Assembly: GCA_903831085.1 (NCBI GenBank)
Contig: CAIKWE010000039.1
Location: forward strand, 1 to 64,000
Direction: 5' to 3'
From: an uncultured Verrucomicrobiota bacterium
Lineage (GTDB): Bacteria; Verrucomicrobiota; Kiritimatiellia; Kiritimatiellales; Tichowtungiaceae
Length of the DNA: 64,000 bases
Each line of letters begins with the position of its first letter. Positions within the stretch are counted from its first letter, which is position 1. Made by a program: the position numbers and the translations under genes. This document shows positions 26,490 to 36,749 of this stretch, piece by piece. Below the pieces are notes generated by a model. That model was not told the origin of the DNA. It saw only the letters and a program-made list of their open reading frames with translations, and did no database searches.

Positions 26490-27179
26490 ATGAAGAAATT
26501 TTTACTGTTGAGCGCCGCCGTTTTTATGCTGGCTGGGTCGTCGATGGCCGCAGACAAGATTGTTTTTGTCGATTTGGAAAAAGTTTTTAACGGGTTCTAT
26601 AAAACGCAGCTGGCAAAATCCAAGGTGGAAGTTCAGCAGCAGGATATTGAGGCGGAACGTAAGGTCATGGTGGATGAAATGACCGCCATGACCACTGAAG
26701 TGGACGCGCTGAAAAAAGAGGCGCGCGACACCACGTTGACCGATGAAATTCGTGACAGCAAGCGGATGTTGTACGAAGAAAGATTGCTTAAATTGCGCAC
26801 CAAGCAGAAAGAAATTGAGGATTTTACCACCCGGCGTCAGCAGCAGCTCCAGATACAGGTCACCCGTATGAGTCAGACCATCATGGATGAAATACGGCAG
26901 ACGGCTGTGGAGTTCGCGAAAAGGGAAGGGTTCATGGCGGTCGTCGATAATTCAGCGCGGCGCGCGGCGATCGGCGTTTTTGTTTACACCCATCCCGATG
27001 CCGAAATCACAGACACCATTCTTAAGGAACTGAACAGCAAGCGTCCTGACATATCGAAAGAAGGGGGCCTGTTTGATGACGGAACGGAAACCAACAAGGT
27101 CGTAAAGGGCATAGAACCCAACAAGGCTGTGAAGAGCGCGGAAACCAACAAGGTTACGAAGAGCGGCGGCAAGTTATGA
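26490..27179 (+). CDS. periplasmic chaperone OmpH/Skp-like protein
   Basis: A 229-aa protein. A signal peptide (MKKFLLLSAAVFMLAGSSMA) is followed by DKIVFVDLEKVFNGFYKTQL and a long charged coiled coil (about residues 45-150), as in Skp trimers that hold unfolded outer-membrane proteins for BamA. The C-terminal tail is unusual: three 9-residue repeats with core ETNKVVKG/EPNKAVKS/ETNKVTKS. It lies between bamA and lpxD and overlaps the lpxD start by 4 bases. Confidence 0.92.
   Translation: MKKFLLLSAAVFMLAGSSMAADKIVFVDLEKVFNGFYKTQLAKSKVEVQQQDIEAERKVMVDEMTAMTTEVDALKKEARDTTLTDEIRDSKRMLYEERLLKLRTKQKEIEDFTTRRQQQLQIQVTRMSQTIMDEIRQTAVEFAKREGFMAVVDNSARRAAIGVFVYTHPDAEITDTILKELNSKRPDISKEGGLFDDGTETNKVVKGIEPNKAVKSAETNKVTKSGGKL
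27084..27164 (+). repeat. 27-base coding tandem repeat, three units, in the ompH-like gene
   Basis: Three diverged 27-base units encode nine residues each with core ENKxxK. Unit number could vary between strains. Confidence 0.7.
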
Positions 27180-28216
27180 AGCTTTCCGAACTAGCCCGTC
27201 AAATTGACGGAGTTTTTACTGGCGATGGCGCAGTAGACATTCGCGGCGTTGCCGGTATTCGCGAGGCCGGAAACGGCGAGGTTTCCTTTATTGCCAATCC
27301 GCGCTACGCCCCGGAAGCCGCCACAACCAAAGCTTCGGCGGTGATTGTCGCGGAGGACTGGGCTGCGGCTTGCCCGGCCACATTAATTCGCGTTAAGAAT
27401 CCTGATGAGGCGTTTGCTAAGGCCGCCGCGATTTTCTACATACCGGCGCCCGTCCCCGTAACCGGCGTGCATCCATCCGCTGTTGTGGCGCAGGACGCCG
27501 AATTGGGTGCGGGAGTTTGTATCGGCCCGCTTTGTGTTATTGAATCCGGCGCGAAAATCGGTGCCGGAACAGTGATTTCCGCGCAGTGTTACATCGGGTT
27601 CCGATCCGTTATCGGCGACAAAAGCTTTCTCCATCCTCAGGTTTCCTTGCGCGAGTTCGTGAAGATTGGAAGCCGCTCCATCATCCATAACGGAACCGTG
27701 ATCGGAAGTGACGGCTTTGGCTACTCGGTTGACGGCGAGGGTGTCCGGACAAAAATCCCGCAGATTGGAATTGTTGAAGTCGGTGATGATGTAGAAATCG
27801 GCGCGAACGTAACCATTGATCGCGCCCGCTTTGGAACAACAAAGATCGGTAATGGCGTCAAAATCGATAATCTGGTTCAGATCGCCCATAACGTCGTTGT
27901 CGGTGACCATGCGGTTATCGTTTCACAGGTTGGTATCTCTGGCAGCACGACCATTGGATCAAAAACCATTCTTGCCGGACAGGCCGGTATCTCCGGTCAC
28001 CTTCGTATCGGGTCGGGGGTAATCATTGGCCCTGGGGCTGGCGTCTCCAAAGATATTCCGGACGGGCTGCATGTTCTGGGCGCACCGGCGATGCCCGTCG
28101 ACAAAATGAAGCGCACGCACGCCAACATTATGCTTCTTCCCAAAATGAGGGAACGTATTGCGGCTCTCGATGCCAGAATCCGTAAGCTTGAGGAAGGTGG
28201 CCAATCCAAAGTTTGA
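27176..28216 (+). CDS. lpxD: UDP-3-O-acylglucosamine N-acyltransferase
   Basis: A 346-aa lipid A biosynthesis enzyme that adds the second acyl chain to UDP-3-O-acyl-glucosamine. The N-terminal uridine-binding domain (about 1-100: EVSFIANPRYAPEAATTKASAVIV) precedes the left-handed beta helix of hexapeptide repeats (ELGAGVCIGPLCVIESGAKI onward). The catalytic His lies in IAHNVVVGDHAVIVSQVGISG, and a C-terminal helix closes the protein. It ends the prs operon here; fabZ and lpxA do not follow. Confidence 0.96.
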   Translation: MKLSELARQIDGVFTGDGAVDIRGVAGIREAGNGEVSFIANPRYAPEAATTKASAVIVAEDWAAACPATLIRVKNPDEAFAKAAAIFYIPAPVPVTGVHPSAVVAQDAELGAGVCIGPLCVIESGAKIGAGTVISAQCYIGFRSVIGDKSFLHPQVSLREFVKIGSRSIIHNGTVIGSDGFGYSVDGEGVRTKIPQIGIVEVGDDVEIGANVTIDRARFGTTKIGNGVKIDNLVQIAHNVVVGDHAVIVSQVGISGSTTIGSKTILAGQAGISGHLRIGSGVIIGPGAGVSKDIPDGLHVLGAPAMPVDKMKRTHANIMLLPKMRERIAALDARIRKLEEGGQSKV

Positions 28217-28466
28217 ATACACAATTGTATTTAAAATTTTCAGGAAGTTACATTTTGGTTCCATGTAAAGAAAAGCTGGCGGAACAGGGTCTGGATTTTA
28301 TTCGGCGTAATCCGTTAGCCGTAAGTGTATTGAGAATAAAAATTCCCGGTTTATTTCGGAGGTACAGTTATTGCTAAACTAAACGGTTCCTTTGTTAAAT
28401 ATCCGGCACAAAAATGAGGCGGGAATTTACAGTTTCATGGTGAACATATAGTTAAGGAGAAAGAAA
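28217..28466. other. 250-base intergenic region upstream of glutamine synthetase
   Basis: AT-rich. A weak hairpin, aatacacaattgtatt, at about 28216-28231 may end the lpxD transcript. No clear sigma-54 or sigma-70 pair and no long ORF is visible. A GGAGG at 28360-28364 precedes a 15-codon open stretch lacking a standard start codon, probably fortuitous. Confidence 0.4.
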
Positions 28467-30518
28467 ATGGCTAATCCGACAGAACTGTTTGGTGAAAATG
28501 TATTCAGCATGCGCGTCATGCGCGAGCACCTTTCCGAGAAGACCGTAAAATCACTCGAAGCGACCATCAAGACCGGCAAGAGTCTTGATGCGAGCATTGC
28601 GGACGAAGTGGCTGAGGCCATGAAAGAGTGGGCTGTCTCAAAAGGCGCGACACACTTCACTCACTGGTTCCAGCCGCTGACCGGCTCTACCGCTGAAAAG
28701 CATGACTCCTTTATCGTTCCGGACGGGCAGGGCTCCGTGGTCTGCAAATTCTCCGGCGCGGAACTCATCCAGGGCGAACCGGATGCCTCCAGCTTCCCGT
28801 CAGGCGGCCTGCGCGCCACCTTCGAAGCCCGCGGCTACACTGGCTGGGATCCCAGCAGTCCTGCATTCATCAAAGATAACACGCTTTGCATCCCGACTGT
28901 TTTCTGCGGTTACCACGGCGAAGCGCTCGACAAGAAGACTCCGCTCCTGCGCTCCATGAAAGTCCTCAGTCAGCAGGCCGAACGTCTCGCCAAGCTTTTC
29001 AAGGTTCCTTGCAAGCAGACCGCGTTCTCCACGCTGGGCGCCGAGCAGGAATATTTCCTGATCGATGAAGAGATGTACAACGCCCGACTTGACCTGCAGC
29101 AGACCGGCCGCACCTTGTTCGGCAGCAAGCCGGCCAAGCACCAGCAGCTGGAAGATCACTATTTCGGTGCCATCAAAACCCGCGTGCTGGCCTTCATGGA
29201 GGATTTGGATGCCGATCTTTGGAGACTGGGAGTTCCATCCAAAACCCGACACAATGAAGTCGCTCCCGCCCAGTTTGAAATGGCCCCGGTATTTGAAGAA
29301 CTCAACTTGGCAGTTGACCATAATATGATTGCCATGGAAGTGATGCGCAAGACCGCTGAAAAGCACGGCTTTGTCTGCCTGTTGCATGAAAAGCCCTATG
29401 CGGGTGTCAACGGCTCCGGCAAACACAACAACTGGTCGCTCTGCGGCCCGGATGGTAAAAACTGGCTCTCGCCCGGCGATAACCCGCACGAAAACGCCAA
29501 GTTCATGACCATGATCTGTGCGCTGATGAAAGCGGTCGACACTCATTCAGACCTTCTCCGCGCCACGGTCGCCACCGCTGGTAACGATCATCGTCTGGGT
29601 GCCAACGAAGCGCCCCCGGCCATCATCTCCATCTTCCTCGGCGATCAGCTCACCGACATCGTCGAACAGATCGAGAAAGGCGGCGCCAAGAGCTCCAAGG
29701 CGGGCGGCCACATCAATCTGGGTGTGGATACTCTGCCGGCTCTGCCGCGCGGTAACACCGACCGCAATCGCACCTCCCCGTTTGCCTTCACTGGCAATAA
29801 GTTCGAGTTTCGTGCGGTCGGTTCAAACCAGAGCTGCGCCGGTTCCAACGTAGTGATCAACACCATCGTGGCGGAAGCGCTCGATGAAATCTGCACCAAG
29901 CTCGAAGCCGACGTCAAAGCCGGCAAGAACTTCAATGAAGCTCTGCAGACGCTTCTTGCCGGTATCATCAAAAAGCACAAACGGATTCTCTTCAACGGCG
30001 ACAACTACACTGAAGCCTGGGCCAAAGAAGCGGTAAAACGCGGTCTGCCTAACGTCAAGAAGACACCGGAATCTCTCAAAGCGTTCAACACTGAAAAGGC
30101 GAAGAAACTCTTCAGCAAATACGGTGTCCTTTCCGAGAAAGAGCTGCACTCCCGTTTCGACATCTACAATGAGACCTATGAAAAGATCATCGAGATCGAA
30201 GCAGGCGTAACGCTGACCATGGCCAAAACCATGATCATTCCGGCGGCCATGACCGCGCAGGCGGAACTGGCGGCCTCCGTCAAAGCGATCACGGCGGCGG
30301 GCGGAACAGCCACGGGTGCCAAGGTGGCTCTCAAGGCGATGAGCTCTGAAACCGAAAAGCTGTACAAAGCAGTCGCTCTGCTGGAAAAAGCTCACGGCGC
30401 AGAAAAGCTGATTGATGCGACGGGCAAAGTCCGCGCTTCCGCCGATGCCATCGAAAAGATGGTTCCGGACGACATCTGGCCGATGCCGACCTATGCCGAA
30501 ATGCTGTTCATGATGTAA
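28467..30518 (+). CDS. glnN: glutamine synthetase type III
   Basis: A 683-aa ammonium-assimilating enzyme of the large GSIII class found in Bacteroidetes, cyanobacteria and PVC bacteria. Landmarks are [19 protein letters not shown] near residue 70, [31 protein letters not shown], the ATP/glutamate region [20 protein letters not shown] and [16 protein letters not shown]. The length separates it clearly from type I (about 470 aa). AAGGAGAAAG precedes the ATG, and an intrinsic terminator follows, so it is a single-gene unit. Confidence 0.97.
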   Translation: MANPTELFGENVFSMRVMREHLSEKTVKSLEATIKTGKSLDASIADEVAEAMKEWAVSKGATHFTHWFQPLTGSTAEKHDSFIVPDGQGSVVCKFSGAELIQGEPDASSFPSGGLRATFEARGYTGWDPSSPAFIKDNTLCIPTVFCGYHGEALDKKTPLLRSMKVLSQQAERLAKLFKVPCKQTAFSTLGAEQEYFLIDEEMYNARLDLQQTGRTLFGSKPAKHQQLEDHYFGAIKTRVLAFMEDLDADLWRLGVPSKTRHNEVAPAQFEMAPVFEELNLAVDHNMIAMEVMRKTAEKHGFVCLLHEKPYAGVNGSGKHNNWSLCGPDGKNWLSPGDNPHENAKFMTMICALMKAVDTHSDLLRATVATAGNDHRLGANEAPPAIISIFLGDQLTDIVEQIEKGGAKSSKAGGHINLGVDTLPALPRGNTDRNRTSPFAFTGNKFEFRAVGSNQSCAGSNVVINTIVAEALDEICTKLEADVKAGKNFNEALQTLLAGIIKKHKRILFNGDNYTEAWAKEAVKRGLPNVKKTPESLKAFNTEKAKKLFSKYGVLSEKELHSRFDIYNETYEKIIEIEAGVTLTMAKTMIIPAAMTAQAELAASVKAITAAGGTATGAKVALKAMSSETEKLYKAVALLEKAHGAEKLIDATGKVRASADAIEKMVPDDIWPMPTYAEMLFMM

Positions 30519-30544
30519 TCGCGGAAGAACATCAAAATAGAAAA

Positions 30545-30570
30545 GGCTCCCTGCGAAGGGAGTCTTTTTT
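30545..30570 (+). terminator. intrinsic terminator after glutamine synthetase
   Basis: Stem ggctccct/agggagtc (8 pairs, one G-U) with loop gcga, followed by tttttt. Confidence 0.85.
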
Positions 30571-30596
30571 GTTGGAGTATAATCACGGGCCGGGCT

Positions 30597-31706
30597 CTAT
30601 GAAAATTTCTCATGGAGGTCGCAGAACGCCTGACATAGTTCTTCAACGCCGGTTTGAGGGGAGCGAAGTAGCCAGGATATCTCTTCGCGGTCCGCATGCT
30701 TCGTCAACAGCAGCGGTAGCGCCGCGTAAAGCCGCAAACGCGGATGGACGAGACAATAAGGCAGAACGCCCCGCCCGAAGATTCGCAGATTATGCACTGC
30801 GTTTTTCAGCGGCGAACCTTCGTTTCCAAGGTCTGGAAAAGCGTGGGCGTATTTTTCCACGGTTTTGAACTTACGGTTGAGCCGCCGGCGCTCGTACCAG
30901 AGAAAAAACTCCTCATAACGCGTTGAGATCTCCGCGAACCGCGAATAGACGTTGCCGTTTTCCAGAGTTTGGAAATCCGCCCGCTCCTTAAAATCAATCG
31001 CGCGGTTGTAGGCATCCGTGAAAGCGCGGGCGTGATCCAGCCCGGAAAGGTCAATCTTCGGCAGGCGGCTCCGTTTAACAGCATACGAAGGATCGTAAGC
31101 TCCGCGCAGCAGCAACGCGCAGTCGCCGAAGGCGAGGTCAACCTTGAACAGAAATTTCAAAAACTGTTCCCGTTCTTCACGCGTCAGCGTTTCCGGCCGG
31201 GCGAGGCGGCGCTTGATATCGAGCAGCAGCCTACCGCGGTTCATCAGCAGGCGCGTGCCTTCAGATTGCGGAATCGCATCGTGCGCATAGGCTGGCACGG
31301 CATTGAGAATGGTTTGATTGCCGCGGATCACGCGGTGGCCGCACTTCATTTCGTAGTTCAAAAGCGAGAACTCGCTCTTCGGCAGCGCGGCGGCGAGACA
31401 GGGGCGCAGATTAACTGTCAGGCCGAGCTCCTCCGAGAGGTCCTTTTCCAGCTTCTTGAGTGCATGCTTCAGCAGAGGATCAAGCGAGTTGGTCACCACG
31501 GCCAGATTATAGTCGTTAAACGGCCGTTCTTCGCCGTCCGGGCCGACCATCAGCGAGCCTTCGCCGCGTCCGTAACTTCCGGACAGCACCAGCGCCTTCC
31601 AATGTCTGGAAAAAGCCGACGCATAAACTGCGTCGGCAATGCGCTTCATATCCGCATCAACACGCGCATCGAACGCCGGGGAGCCTTTGACGGAATACTT
31701 GCCCAT
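30597..31706 (-). CDS. predicted nucleotidyltransferase
   Basis: A 369-aa protein. Near residues 40-70 it has LSGSYGRGEG followed by FNDYNLAVV, the GS...RGEG plus acidic-pair pattern of polymerase-beta-like nucleotidyltransferases; the second acidic residue is Asn/Asp-ambiguous (NDYN). The rest is mainly helical. It overlaps no neighbour and follows ugd by 2 bases in the same direction, which points to exopolysaccharide or sugar-nucleotide work. Three TTCCAA/TTGGAA-type palindromes lie inside it, encoding SRHWK, FQTLE and FPDLG. The substrate is unknown. Confidence 0.65.
   Translation of the reverse strand: MGKYSVKGSPAFDARVDADMKRIADAVYASAFSRHWKALVLSGSYGRGEGSLMVGPDGEERPFNDYNLAVVTNSLDPLLKHALKKLEKDLSEELGLTVNLRPCLAAALPKSEFSLLNYEMKCGHRVIRGNQTILNAVPAYAHDAIPQSEGTRLLMNRGRLLLDIKRRLARPETLTREEREQFLKFLFKVDLAFGDCALLLRGAYDPSYAVKRSRLPKIDLSGLDHARAFTDAYNRAIDFKERADFQTLENGNVYSRFAEISTRYEEFFLWYERRRLNRKFKTVEKYAHAFPDLGNEGSPLKNAVHNLRIFGRGVLPYCLVHPRLRLYAALPLLLTKHADREEISWLLRSPQTGVEELCQAFCDLHEKFS
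30823..30974. repeat. two TTCCAA/TTGGAA-type palindromes inside the nucleotidyltransferase gene
   Basis: tttccaaggtctggaaaa at 30823-30840 and tttccagagtttggaaa at 30958-30974. A third, cttccaatgtctggaaaaa, lies at 31596-31614. Each departs slightly from a perfect dyad. Translated on the minus strand as FPDLG, FQTLE and SRHWK. Confidence 0.65.
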
Positions 31707-31708
31707 AT

Positions 31709-33076
31709 TCAGATGTGCTTTAGAGCGGCTTTGCCGATCGAATAGACGTTGAAGCCGGTTTTGTGCAGCGCTTTATGGTCGAGATGATTGCGTCCGTCGA
31801 ACAGGAACGCGGGCTGAACCATGCCGTCGAAAATCTTTTTGTAATCAAGCGTCTTGTACTCTTTCCACTCCGTCAGCAGGGCGATGGCGTGCGCGCCTTT
31901 GGCCGCCTTGTAGGGATCGGACTCAAACTTGACGCGGTCGATGACGTCCGCCAGATCAACCTTAGCGTGTTCAATCGCCTGCGGATCGGTGATGACCACT
32001 TCGGCGTTTTCTTCCAGCAGTTCGCGGGCGATCAGAATGGCGGGGCTTTCACGGGTGTCACCGGTATCGGCTTTGAAGGCAAACCCGAACAGCGCGATGC
32101 GTTTGCCGGAAATCGTGTTGAACATTTCCTTAAGCATACGCGAAACAAAGCGGCGCTCCTGATATTCGTTCATCTTGACGACTTGCCGCCAGTATTCGGC
32201 GACTTCGGTCAGACCGTAGGTCTCGCAGAGATAAACGAGATTTAGAATGTCCTTCTTAAAGCATGAGCCGCCGAACCCGACGCTGGCTTTCAGGAACTTC
32301 GGGCCGATCCGGCTGTCCATGCCGATCGCCCGCGCCACTTCGCCGACGTCGGCATCGGTCGCTTCGCACAGCGCGGAAATGCTGTTAATGGAGCTGACGC
32401 GTTGGGCAAGGAATGCGTTGGCCGTCAGTTTGGACAGCTCGCTCGACCAGAGATTGGTGGTCAGGATTTTTTCCTTCGGCACCCACGTGGCGTAAATATC
32501 CACCAGCGCTTTGACGGCTTTACGGCCTCTGGGCGTTGGATGCCCGCCGATCAGAATCCGGTCGGGATTTTCCAGGTCGGCGATGGCTGTGCCTTCCGCC
32601 AGAAACTCGGGATTGGAGAGTACGTCAAACTGCACACCGGTCTTGCCGCTGTGCAGGATGCGCTCCATGGCGGCGGCGGTACGGACGGGCAGGGTGCTCT
32701 TTTCGACCACGATCTTATCGGAGGTGGAAAGTTCGAGAATACGCCGCGCGCATTTTTCCCAGTACTGCAGGTCGGCGGCGCAGCCCGCGCCGTGGCCGAA
32801 GGTTTTGGTCGGCGTGTTCACGCTCACGAAAATAATGTCGGCTTCCTTGATGCCTTTATCCACGTTGGTGGAGAAAAAGAGGTTTTTACCGCGCGCCGCT
32901 TTAACGACCTCGTCGAGGCCCGGCTCATAGATCGGCAGATTATCGGAATTCCAGGCATCGATGCGCTTCTGGTTGATGTCCACCACGGTCACTTTGACCT
33001 TGGGATTCTTCTTGGCGATCATCGCCATCGTCGGCCCGCCGACATAACCCGCACCGATGCAAAGAATTTTGACCAT
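31709..33076 (-). CDS. ugd: UDP-glucose 6-dehydrogenase, animal-type
   Basis: A 455-aa NAD-dependent enzyme oxidising UDP-glucose to UDP-glucuronate for polysaccharide synthesis. It has Rossmann start [41 protein letters not shown]-like [20 protein letters not shown], and catalytic Cys in [19 protein letters not shown]. The length and the AWNS/YEPGL wording resemble animal UGDH more than E. coli Ugd. The ATG at 33076 is chosen because CAGGAG lies about 6 bases upstream; the frame is open to a TTG at 33082. The nucleotidyltransferase follows 2 bases downstream. Confidence 0.95.
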   Translation of the reverse strand: MVKILCIGAGYVGGPTMAMIAKKNPKVKVTVVDINQKRIDAWNSDNLPIYEPGLDEVVKAARGKNLFFSTNVDKGIKEADIIFVSVNTPTKTFGHGAGCAADLQYWEKCARRILELSTSDKIVVEKSTLPVRTAAAMERILHSGKTGVQFDVLSNPEFLAEGTAIADLENPDRILIGGHPTPRGRKAVKALVDIYATWVPKEKILTTNLWSSELSKLTANAFLAQRVSSINSISALCEATDADVGEVARAIGMDSRIGPKFLKASVGFGGSCFKKDILNLVYLCETYGLTEVAEYWRQVVKMNEYQERRFVSRMLKEMFNTISGKRIALFGFAFKADTGDTRESPAILIARELLEENAEVVITDPQAIEHAKVDLADVIDRVKFESDPYKAAKGAHAIALLTEWKEYKTLDYKKIFDGMVQPAFLFDGRNHLDHKALHKTGFNVYSIGKAALKHI

Positions 33077-33120
33077 AATCAACTCCTGAATTTTCCAAAT
33101 GTAAGAAGGGAACCTAACCG

Positions 33121-33160
33121 TTTTCCCAATGCTTGGAAACTTTTTTCCAGTGCGTTGGAA
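33121..33160. repeat. pair of TTCCAA/TTGGAA-type palindromes between nadE and ugd
   Basis: ttttcccaatgcttggaaa (33121-33139) and ttttccagtgcgttggaa (33143-33160) lie side by side in the gap downstream of nadE and upstream of ugd. Confidence 0.65.
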
Positions 33161-33173
33161 GATAGCAACAAGC

Positions 33174-34763
33174 TTACCCGCGATAGCGGTTGGTGATGGG
33201 CATGCGGCGGTCGCGGCCGAAGGCTTTCGGCGTGATCTTGATGCCGGGCGGACCTTGGCGGCGTTTGTATTCGCTCAGGTCAACCAGCCGGACGGCTTTA
33301 CGCACGGCGGCTTCGTCGAATCCGGCGGCGAGCATCGCATCCACGCCCATATCTTTTTCAACGTAGGCTTCAAGAATCGGGTCGAGCACGTCGTACGGCG
33401 GGAGCGAGTCACTGTCTTTCTGGTCGGGCCGCAGTTCAGCGGTCGGCGGGCGGTCGATGGTGGACGGCGGAATGACAACGCCTTGTTTATTGCGCCAGCG
33501 GCAGAGATCGAACACCAGCGTTTTCGGAACATCCTTGATGACGGCGAAGCCGCCAGCCATATCGCCGTAAAGCGTGCAGTAGCCAGTGGCGAACTCGCTC
33601 TTGTTGCCGGTGGTGAGCACCAGCCAGCCGAATTTATTCGAGAGCGCCATGATCAGCGTGCCGCGAATGCGCGCTTGCAGATTTTCTTCGGCGAGATCGG
33701 GCTTGGCATCCTTCCAAACCTTGGAAAGCTCGTCGGTGAATTTTCCAAAGATTGGAAAAATCGGAATCGTGTAGAACTCCACACCGAGATTGGCGGCAAT
33801 CAGTCCGGCATCAGAAAGCGTTTCGTGCGACGAATACTGCGACGGCATGGTGACGGCGGCGACGTGGTCTTTGCCGAGCGCATCAACCGCCAGCGTCAGC
33901 ACCAGCGCCGAGTCGATTCCTCCGCTGACTGCGACAACGGTCTTCTTGAAGCCGTTTTTGTTCACATAATCCCGCAGACCGAGCTTGAGCGCTTCATAAA
34001 CTTCTTCGACTGGGTCTAAAGGTTTCCAATCATTGGAACCCATCAAGGTGTATTCCTGAAAGAGCGGAGCACGGGCGGTGACGGTTCCCTTGGCATCAAA
34101 AGCGGCGCTGCCGCCGTCGAAGACCAGTTCGTCCTGTCCGCCGACCTGATTACAGAAGAGCAGGGGAGCTTTGAGTTTTTTCGCGGCGGTGGCGAAAACG
34201 GCTTCGCGCTCGAACCGTTTGCCGCGGTGGTAGGGCGAGGCGGAAAGGTTGATCACCAGTTCCGGCTTTTCAGCGGCGAGCGCGCGGCAGGCTTCGCCGT
34301 CGGGCTGCCACGAGTCTTCACAGATATGGATGCCGACTTTTGTTCCGAAGGCGTCAAAGGTGAACGCATCGCGGCCGGCGTCGAAGACCCGTTTTTCGTC
34401 GAAGACGCCGTAGTTCGGCAAAAGCATTTTTCGGTAGATACCGACGACCCCGCCTTTATGAAAAACAACGGCGGCGTTGTAACGGCCGGTGCCGTCGGCG
34501 ATCGGCGCGCCGACGACAGTAAAAACCTGCTTCGGCAGTTTGTCCGCCAGCCGCTTGAGCTGTTTGTCGCAATCCTGAATGAACTGCGGGCGCAGAATGA
34601 GATCTTCGGGCGGATAGCCACAGAGCGCCAGTTCGGGAAAAACAATCAGTTGCGCGCCGTTTCCGGCCGCGCTCAGCGCATCGGCAATAATGCGGTTTGC
34701 ATTTTCCTCGAGCGCCCCGACGGAAGGGTTCATTTGAACGAGCGCTGTTTTTAGAGCGTGCAT
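33174..34763 (-). CDS. nadE: glutamine-dependent NAD+ synthetase
   Basis: A 529-aa two-domain enzyme. The N-terminal nitrilase-type glutaminase has Glu in [15 protein letters not shown], Lys in [16 protein letters not shown] and nucleophile Cys in HICEDSWQ. The C-terminal synthetase has PP-loop [13 protein letters not shown]. It converts deamido-NAD to NAD using glutamine nitrogen. The start overlaps the guaB stop (TAATG), so the two are coupled. Three TTCCAA/TTGGAA palindromes are inside the coding region, encoding SKVWK, PIFGK and SNDWK in loops of the synthetase half. Confidence 0.95.
   Translation of the reverse strand: MHALKTALVQMNPSVGALEENANRIIADALSAAGNGAQLIVFPELALCGYPPEDLILRPQFIQDCDKQLKRLADKLPKQVFTVVGAPIADGTGRYNAAVVFHKGGVVGIYRKMLLPNYGVFDEKRVFDAGRDAFTFDAFGTKVGIHICEDSWQPDGEACRALAAEKPELVINLSASPYHRGKRFEREAVFATAAKKLKAPLLFCNQVGGQDELVFDGGSAAFDAKGTVTARAPLFQEYTLMGSNDWKPLDPVEEVYEALKLGLRDYVNKNGFKKTVVAVSGGIDSALVLTLAVDALGKDHVAAVTMPSQYSSHETLSDAGLIAANLGVEFYTIPIFPIFGKFTDELSKVWKDAKPDLAEENLQARIRGTLIMALSNKFGWLVLTTGNKSEFATGYCTLYGDMAGGFAVIKDVPKTLVFDLCRWRNKQGVVIPPSTIDRPPTAELRPDQKDSDSLPPYDVLDPILEAYVEKDMGVDAMLAAGFDEAAVRKAVRLVDLSEYKRRQGPPGIKITPKAFGRDRRMPITNRYRG
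33711..33759. repeat. two in-gene TTCCAA/TTGGAA palindromes in nadE
   Basis: cttccaaaccttggaaag (33711-33728) and ttttccaaagattggaaaa (33741-33759) lie 12 bases apart in the same gene. A third copy, tttccaatcattggaa, lies at 34023-34038. Confidence 0.8.
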
Positions 34764-36253
34764 TACCGCCGGTAGTTCGGTGCTTCTTTGGTGATTTTGA
34801 TGTCGTGAGCGTGGGCTTCGAGCGCTCCGGCGTGCGAAACGCGGACGAGCTGTCCGGTTGCCTGCAGCTCGGGAATCGTGCGGCATCCGCAGTAGCCGAG
34901 GCTGGCCTGAAGTCCGCCGCTGTACTGCTTGAGCATTTTGCTGACGGCACCGGCGTAGGGCACGACACCTTCGATGCCTTGCGGAACGAGGTCATCTTCG
35001 GCCCCGTCTTTTTGTCCGTAGCGCTGGCGGGAGCCTTCGCGCGACTTCATGGCGTCGAGGCTGCCCATGCCGCGGTAGACGACAAACTGGCGGCCTTCGT
35101 AGAGAATCTTTTCGCCGGGGCTTTCGTCGGTGCCTGCCAGGACGGAGCCCATCATGACGCTGGAGGCGCCGGCGACAAGCGCTTTGGCGATGTCGCCGGA
35201 GTGGCGGACGCCGCCGTCAGCGATAACCGGAATGGAGCCTTCAAGAGCGGAAGCGCAGTTGTAAATGGCGCTGATCTGCGGAATGCCGACGCCGGCGACG
35301 ACGCGGGTGGTGCAGATCGAGCCGGGGCCGATACCGACTTTAACGGCGTCTGCGCCCGCTTTGCGCAGGGCCAGAGCCGCTTCGCCCGTGGCGATGTTGC
35401 CCGCGATCACGTCAATGCCCGGAAGATTCTTTTTAACCCATGTTGTCATTTCGATGACGCCTTTGCTGTGGCCGTGAGCGGTATCGACGACGAGCACGTC
35501 CACCTCAGCCTTGGCGAGAGCTTCGGCGCGGACATAGTCGCCGGGGCCGATGGCGGCGGCGGCGCGCAGGCGGTACTGTTCATCGCGGTTATAGAGCGGG
35601 CGGGTGTTTTCGATCAGGTCGGCGACGTCGGTGTAGCTGTAGAGTCCGACCAGTTTTCCGTTTTTAACCAGCGGCAGCTTGCCGATCTTGTTTTCCTTCA
35701 TGATTTCGTAGGCTTGCCGCAGATCCGTTCCTTCTGCGGCAGTAATAACCTCTTTGCTCATGATGTCGCTGGCGCGGACATTGTTGCTGGCGGCGTACTT
35801 AATATCCTTGGTGGTCAGAATTCCCGCGAGGTTGCCGCTGTCGTCCATGATCGGGAACCCGCTGAAGCTATAGCCTTTTTCCAGCCGGTGCTGCTGAATC
35901 TGGGCGAGCGTCTGATTGGCATTGAAGGTGATCGGCTTGCCGATCAGACCGTTGAGGTAGTGTTTAACCCGTGATACGTCACCGGCCTGCCGCTCGGGGT
36001 CGAGATTTTTGTGAATCACACCGATGCCGCCGTGCAGAGCCATGGCGATCGCCATATCGGCTTCGGTGACGGTGTCCATCGCCGCGCTGAGGAACGGGAT
36101 GTTGACTTTTATGTTAGTGGTCAGGCGGCTGGTGATGTCCGTGTCGGCCGGCAGAAAGTCGGCGTACTGGGTGATCAGTGAGACGTCGTCGAAGGTGAGT
36201 CCTTCAAAAGGAAAGGAACTCATAAATTTTTCGAGGTGCTTATTGTGGCTCAT
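34763..36253 (-). CDS. guaB: inosine-5'-monophosphate dehydrogenase
   Basis: A 496-aa enzyme for the first step from IMP to GMP. A TIM barrel is split by two CBS domains at about residues 100-225 ([20 protein letters not shown]). It has [20 protein letters not shown], catalytic loop [35 protein letters not shown] and [10 protein letters not shown]. An AAAGGA lies upstream of the ATG. Operon with nadE downstream. Confidence 0.97.
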   Translation of the reverse strand: MSHNKHLEKFMSSFPFEGLTFDDVSLITQYADFLPADTDITSRLTTNIKVNIPFLSAAMDTVTEADMAIAMALHGGIGVIHKNLDPERQAGDVSRVKHYLNGLIGKPITFNANQTLAQIQQHRLEKGYSFSGFPIMDDSGNLAGILTTKDIKYAASNNVRASDIMSKEVITAAEGTDLRQAYEIMKENKIGKLPLVKNGKLVGLYSYTDVADLIENTRPLYNRDEQYRLRAAAAIGPGDYVRAEALAKAEVDVLVVDTAHGHSKGVIEMTTWVKKNLPGIDVIAGNIATGEAALALRKAGADAVKVGIGPGSICTTRVVAGVGIPQISAIYNCASALEGSIPVIADGGVRHSGDIAKALVAGASSVMMGSVLAGTDESPGEKILYEGRQFVVYRGMGSLDAMKSREGSRQRYGQKDGAEDDLVPQGIEGVVPYAGAVSKMLKQYSGGLQASLGYCGCRTIPELQATGQLVRVSHAGALEAHAHDIKITKEAPNYRR

Positions 36254-36312
36254 GGCGTGTGTCCTTTTGCCGCAACAGCTTGGAGACTGGCGGCGGTGTA
36301 GTCAATATGGAA

Positions 36313-36418
36313 AAATGGAAGACTGGAATCTTGGAAGGATGGATTGATGTCTGAGCAGGATTTGAGTTTCCTTCCAGAGCCCATTTATCCACTATTCCAG
36401 CATTCCAATATTCCATTT
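36313..36418. repeat. TGGAAT-rich long inverted repeat, copy 2
   Basis: Left arm aaatggaagactggaat (36313-36329) against right arm attccaatattccattt (36402-36418), 14 of 17 paired. It fills the divergent gap between guaB and the monooxygenase gene. Confidence 0.65.
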
Positions 36419-36431
36419 AGAGGAGGTTCCT

Positions 36432-36749
36432 ATGCTGGCCGTACACGTAAATATCCAAGTGAAGCCGGATTGTGTGGAACGCTTCATTGAAGCGACCAAA
36501 GAAAACGCCAAAAACAGCCTCAAAGAAGCGGGAATTGCGCGGTTTGATCTCATTCAGCGGCAGGACGATCCGACCTGCTTTATGCTGGTGGAAGTCTATC
36601 GCGACGCCGAGGCTCCGGTTCGTCACAAAGAAACCGCCCACTACGCCCGCTGGCGAGACACTGTTGAATCCATGATGGCTGTTCCGCGCAGCAGCATAAA
36701 ATACACAACGGTTTTTCCCGCAAATGAATCCAGCTGGAGAAGCGCATGA
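36432..36749 (+). CDS. ABM-family (antibiotic biosynthesis monooxygenase-like) protein
   Basis: A 105-aa dimeric ferredoxin-like barrel protein. It has [39 protein letters not shown] and [15 protein letters not shown], matching the small ABM/LsrG-type family. GAGGAGG lies 7 bases upstream. Its stop overlaps the start of the iron-type alcohol dehydrogenase by 4 bases, so the pair probably acts together on a small carbonyl or quinone-like substrate (inference). Confidence 0.85.
   Translation: MLAVHVNIQVKPDCVERFIEATKENAKNSLKEAGIARFDLIQRQDDPTCFMLVEVYRDAEAPVRHKETAHYARWRDTVESMMAVPRSSIKYTTVFPANESSWRSA

Noticed and set aside
28346-28410. Possible leader peptide upstream of glutamine synthetase
   Set aside because: A GGAGG is present but the following frame has no ATG, GTG or TTG start in phase, and no attenuator hairpin follows.
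34697-35974. 425-codon plus-strand frame opposite guaB
   Set aside because: Ala/Gly/Asp-rich antisense frame; guaB on the minus strand is complete with all IMPDH motifs.
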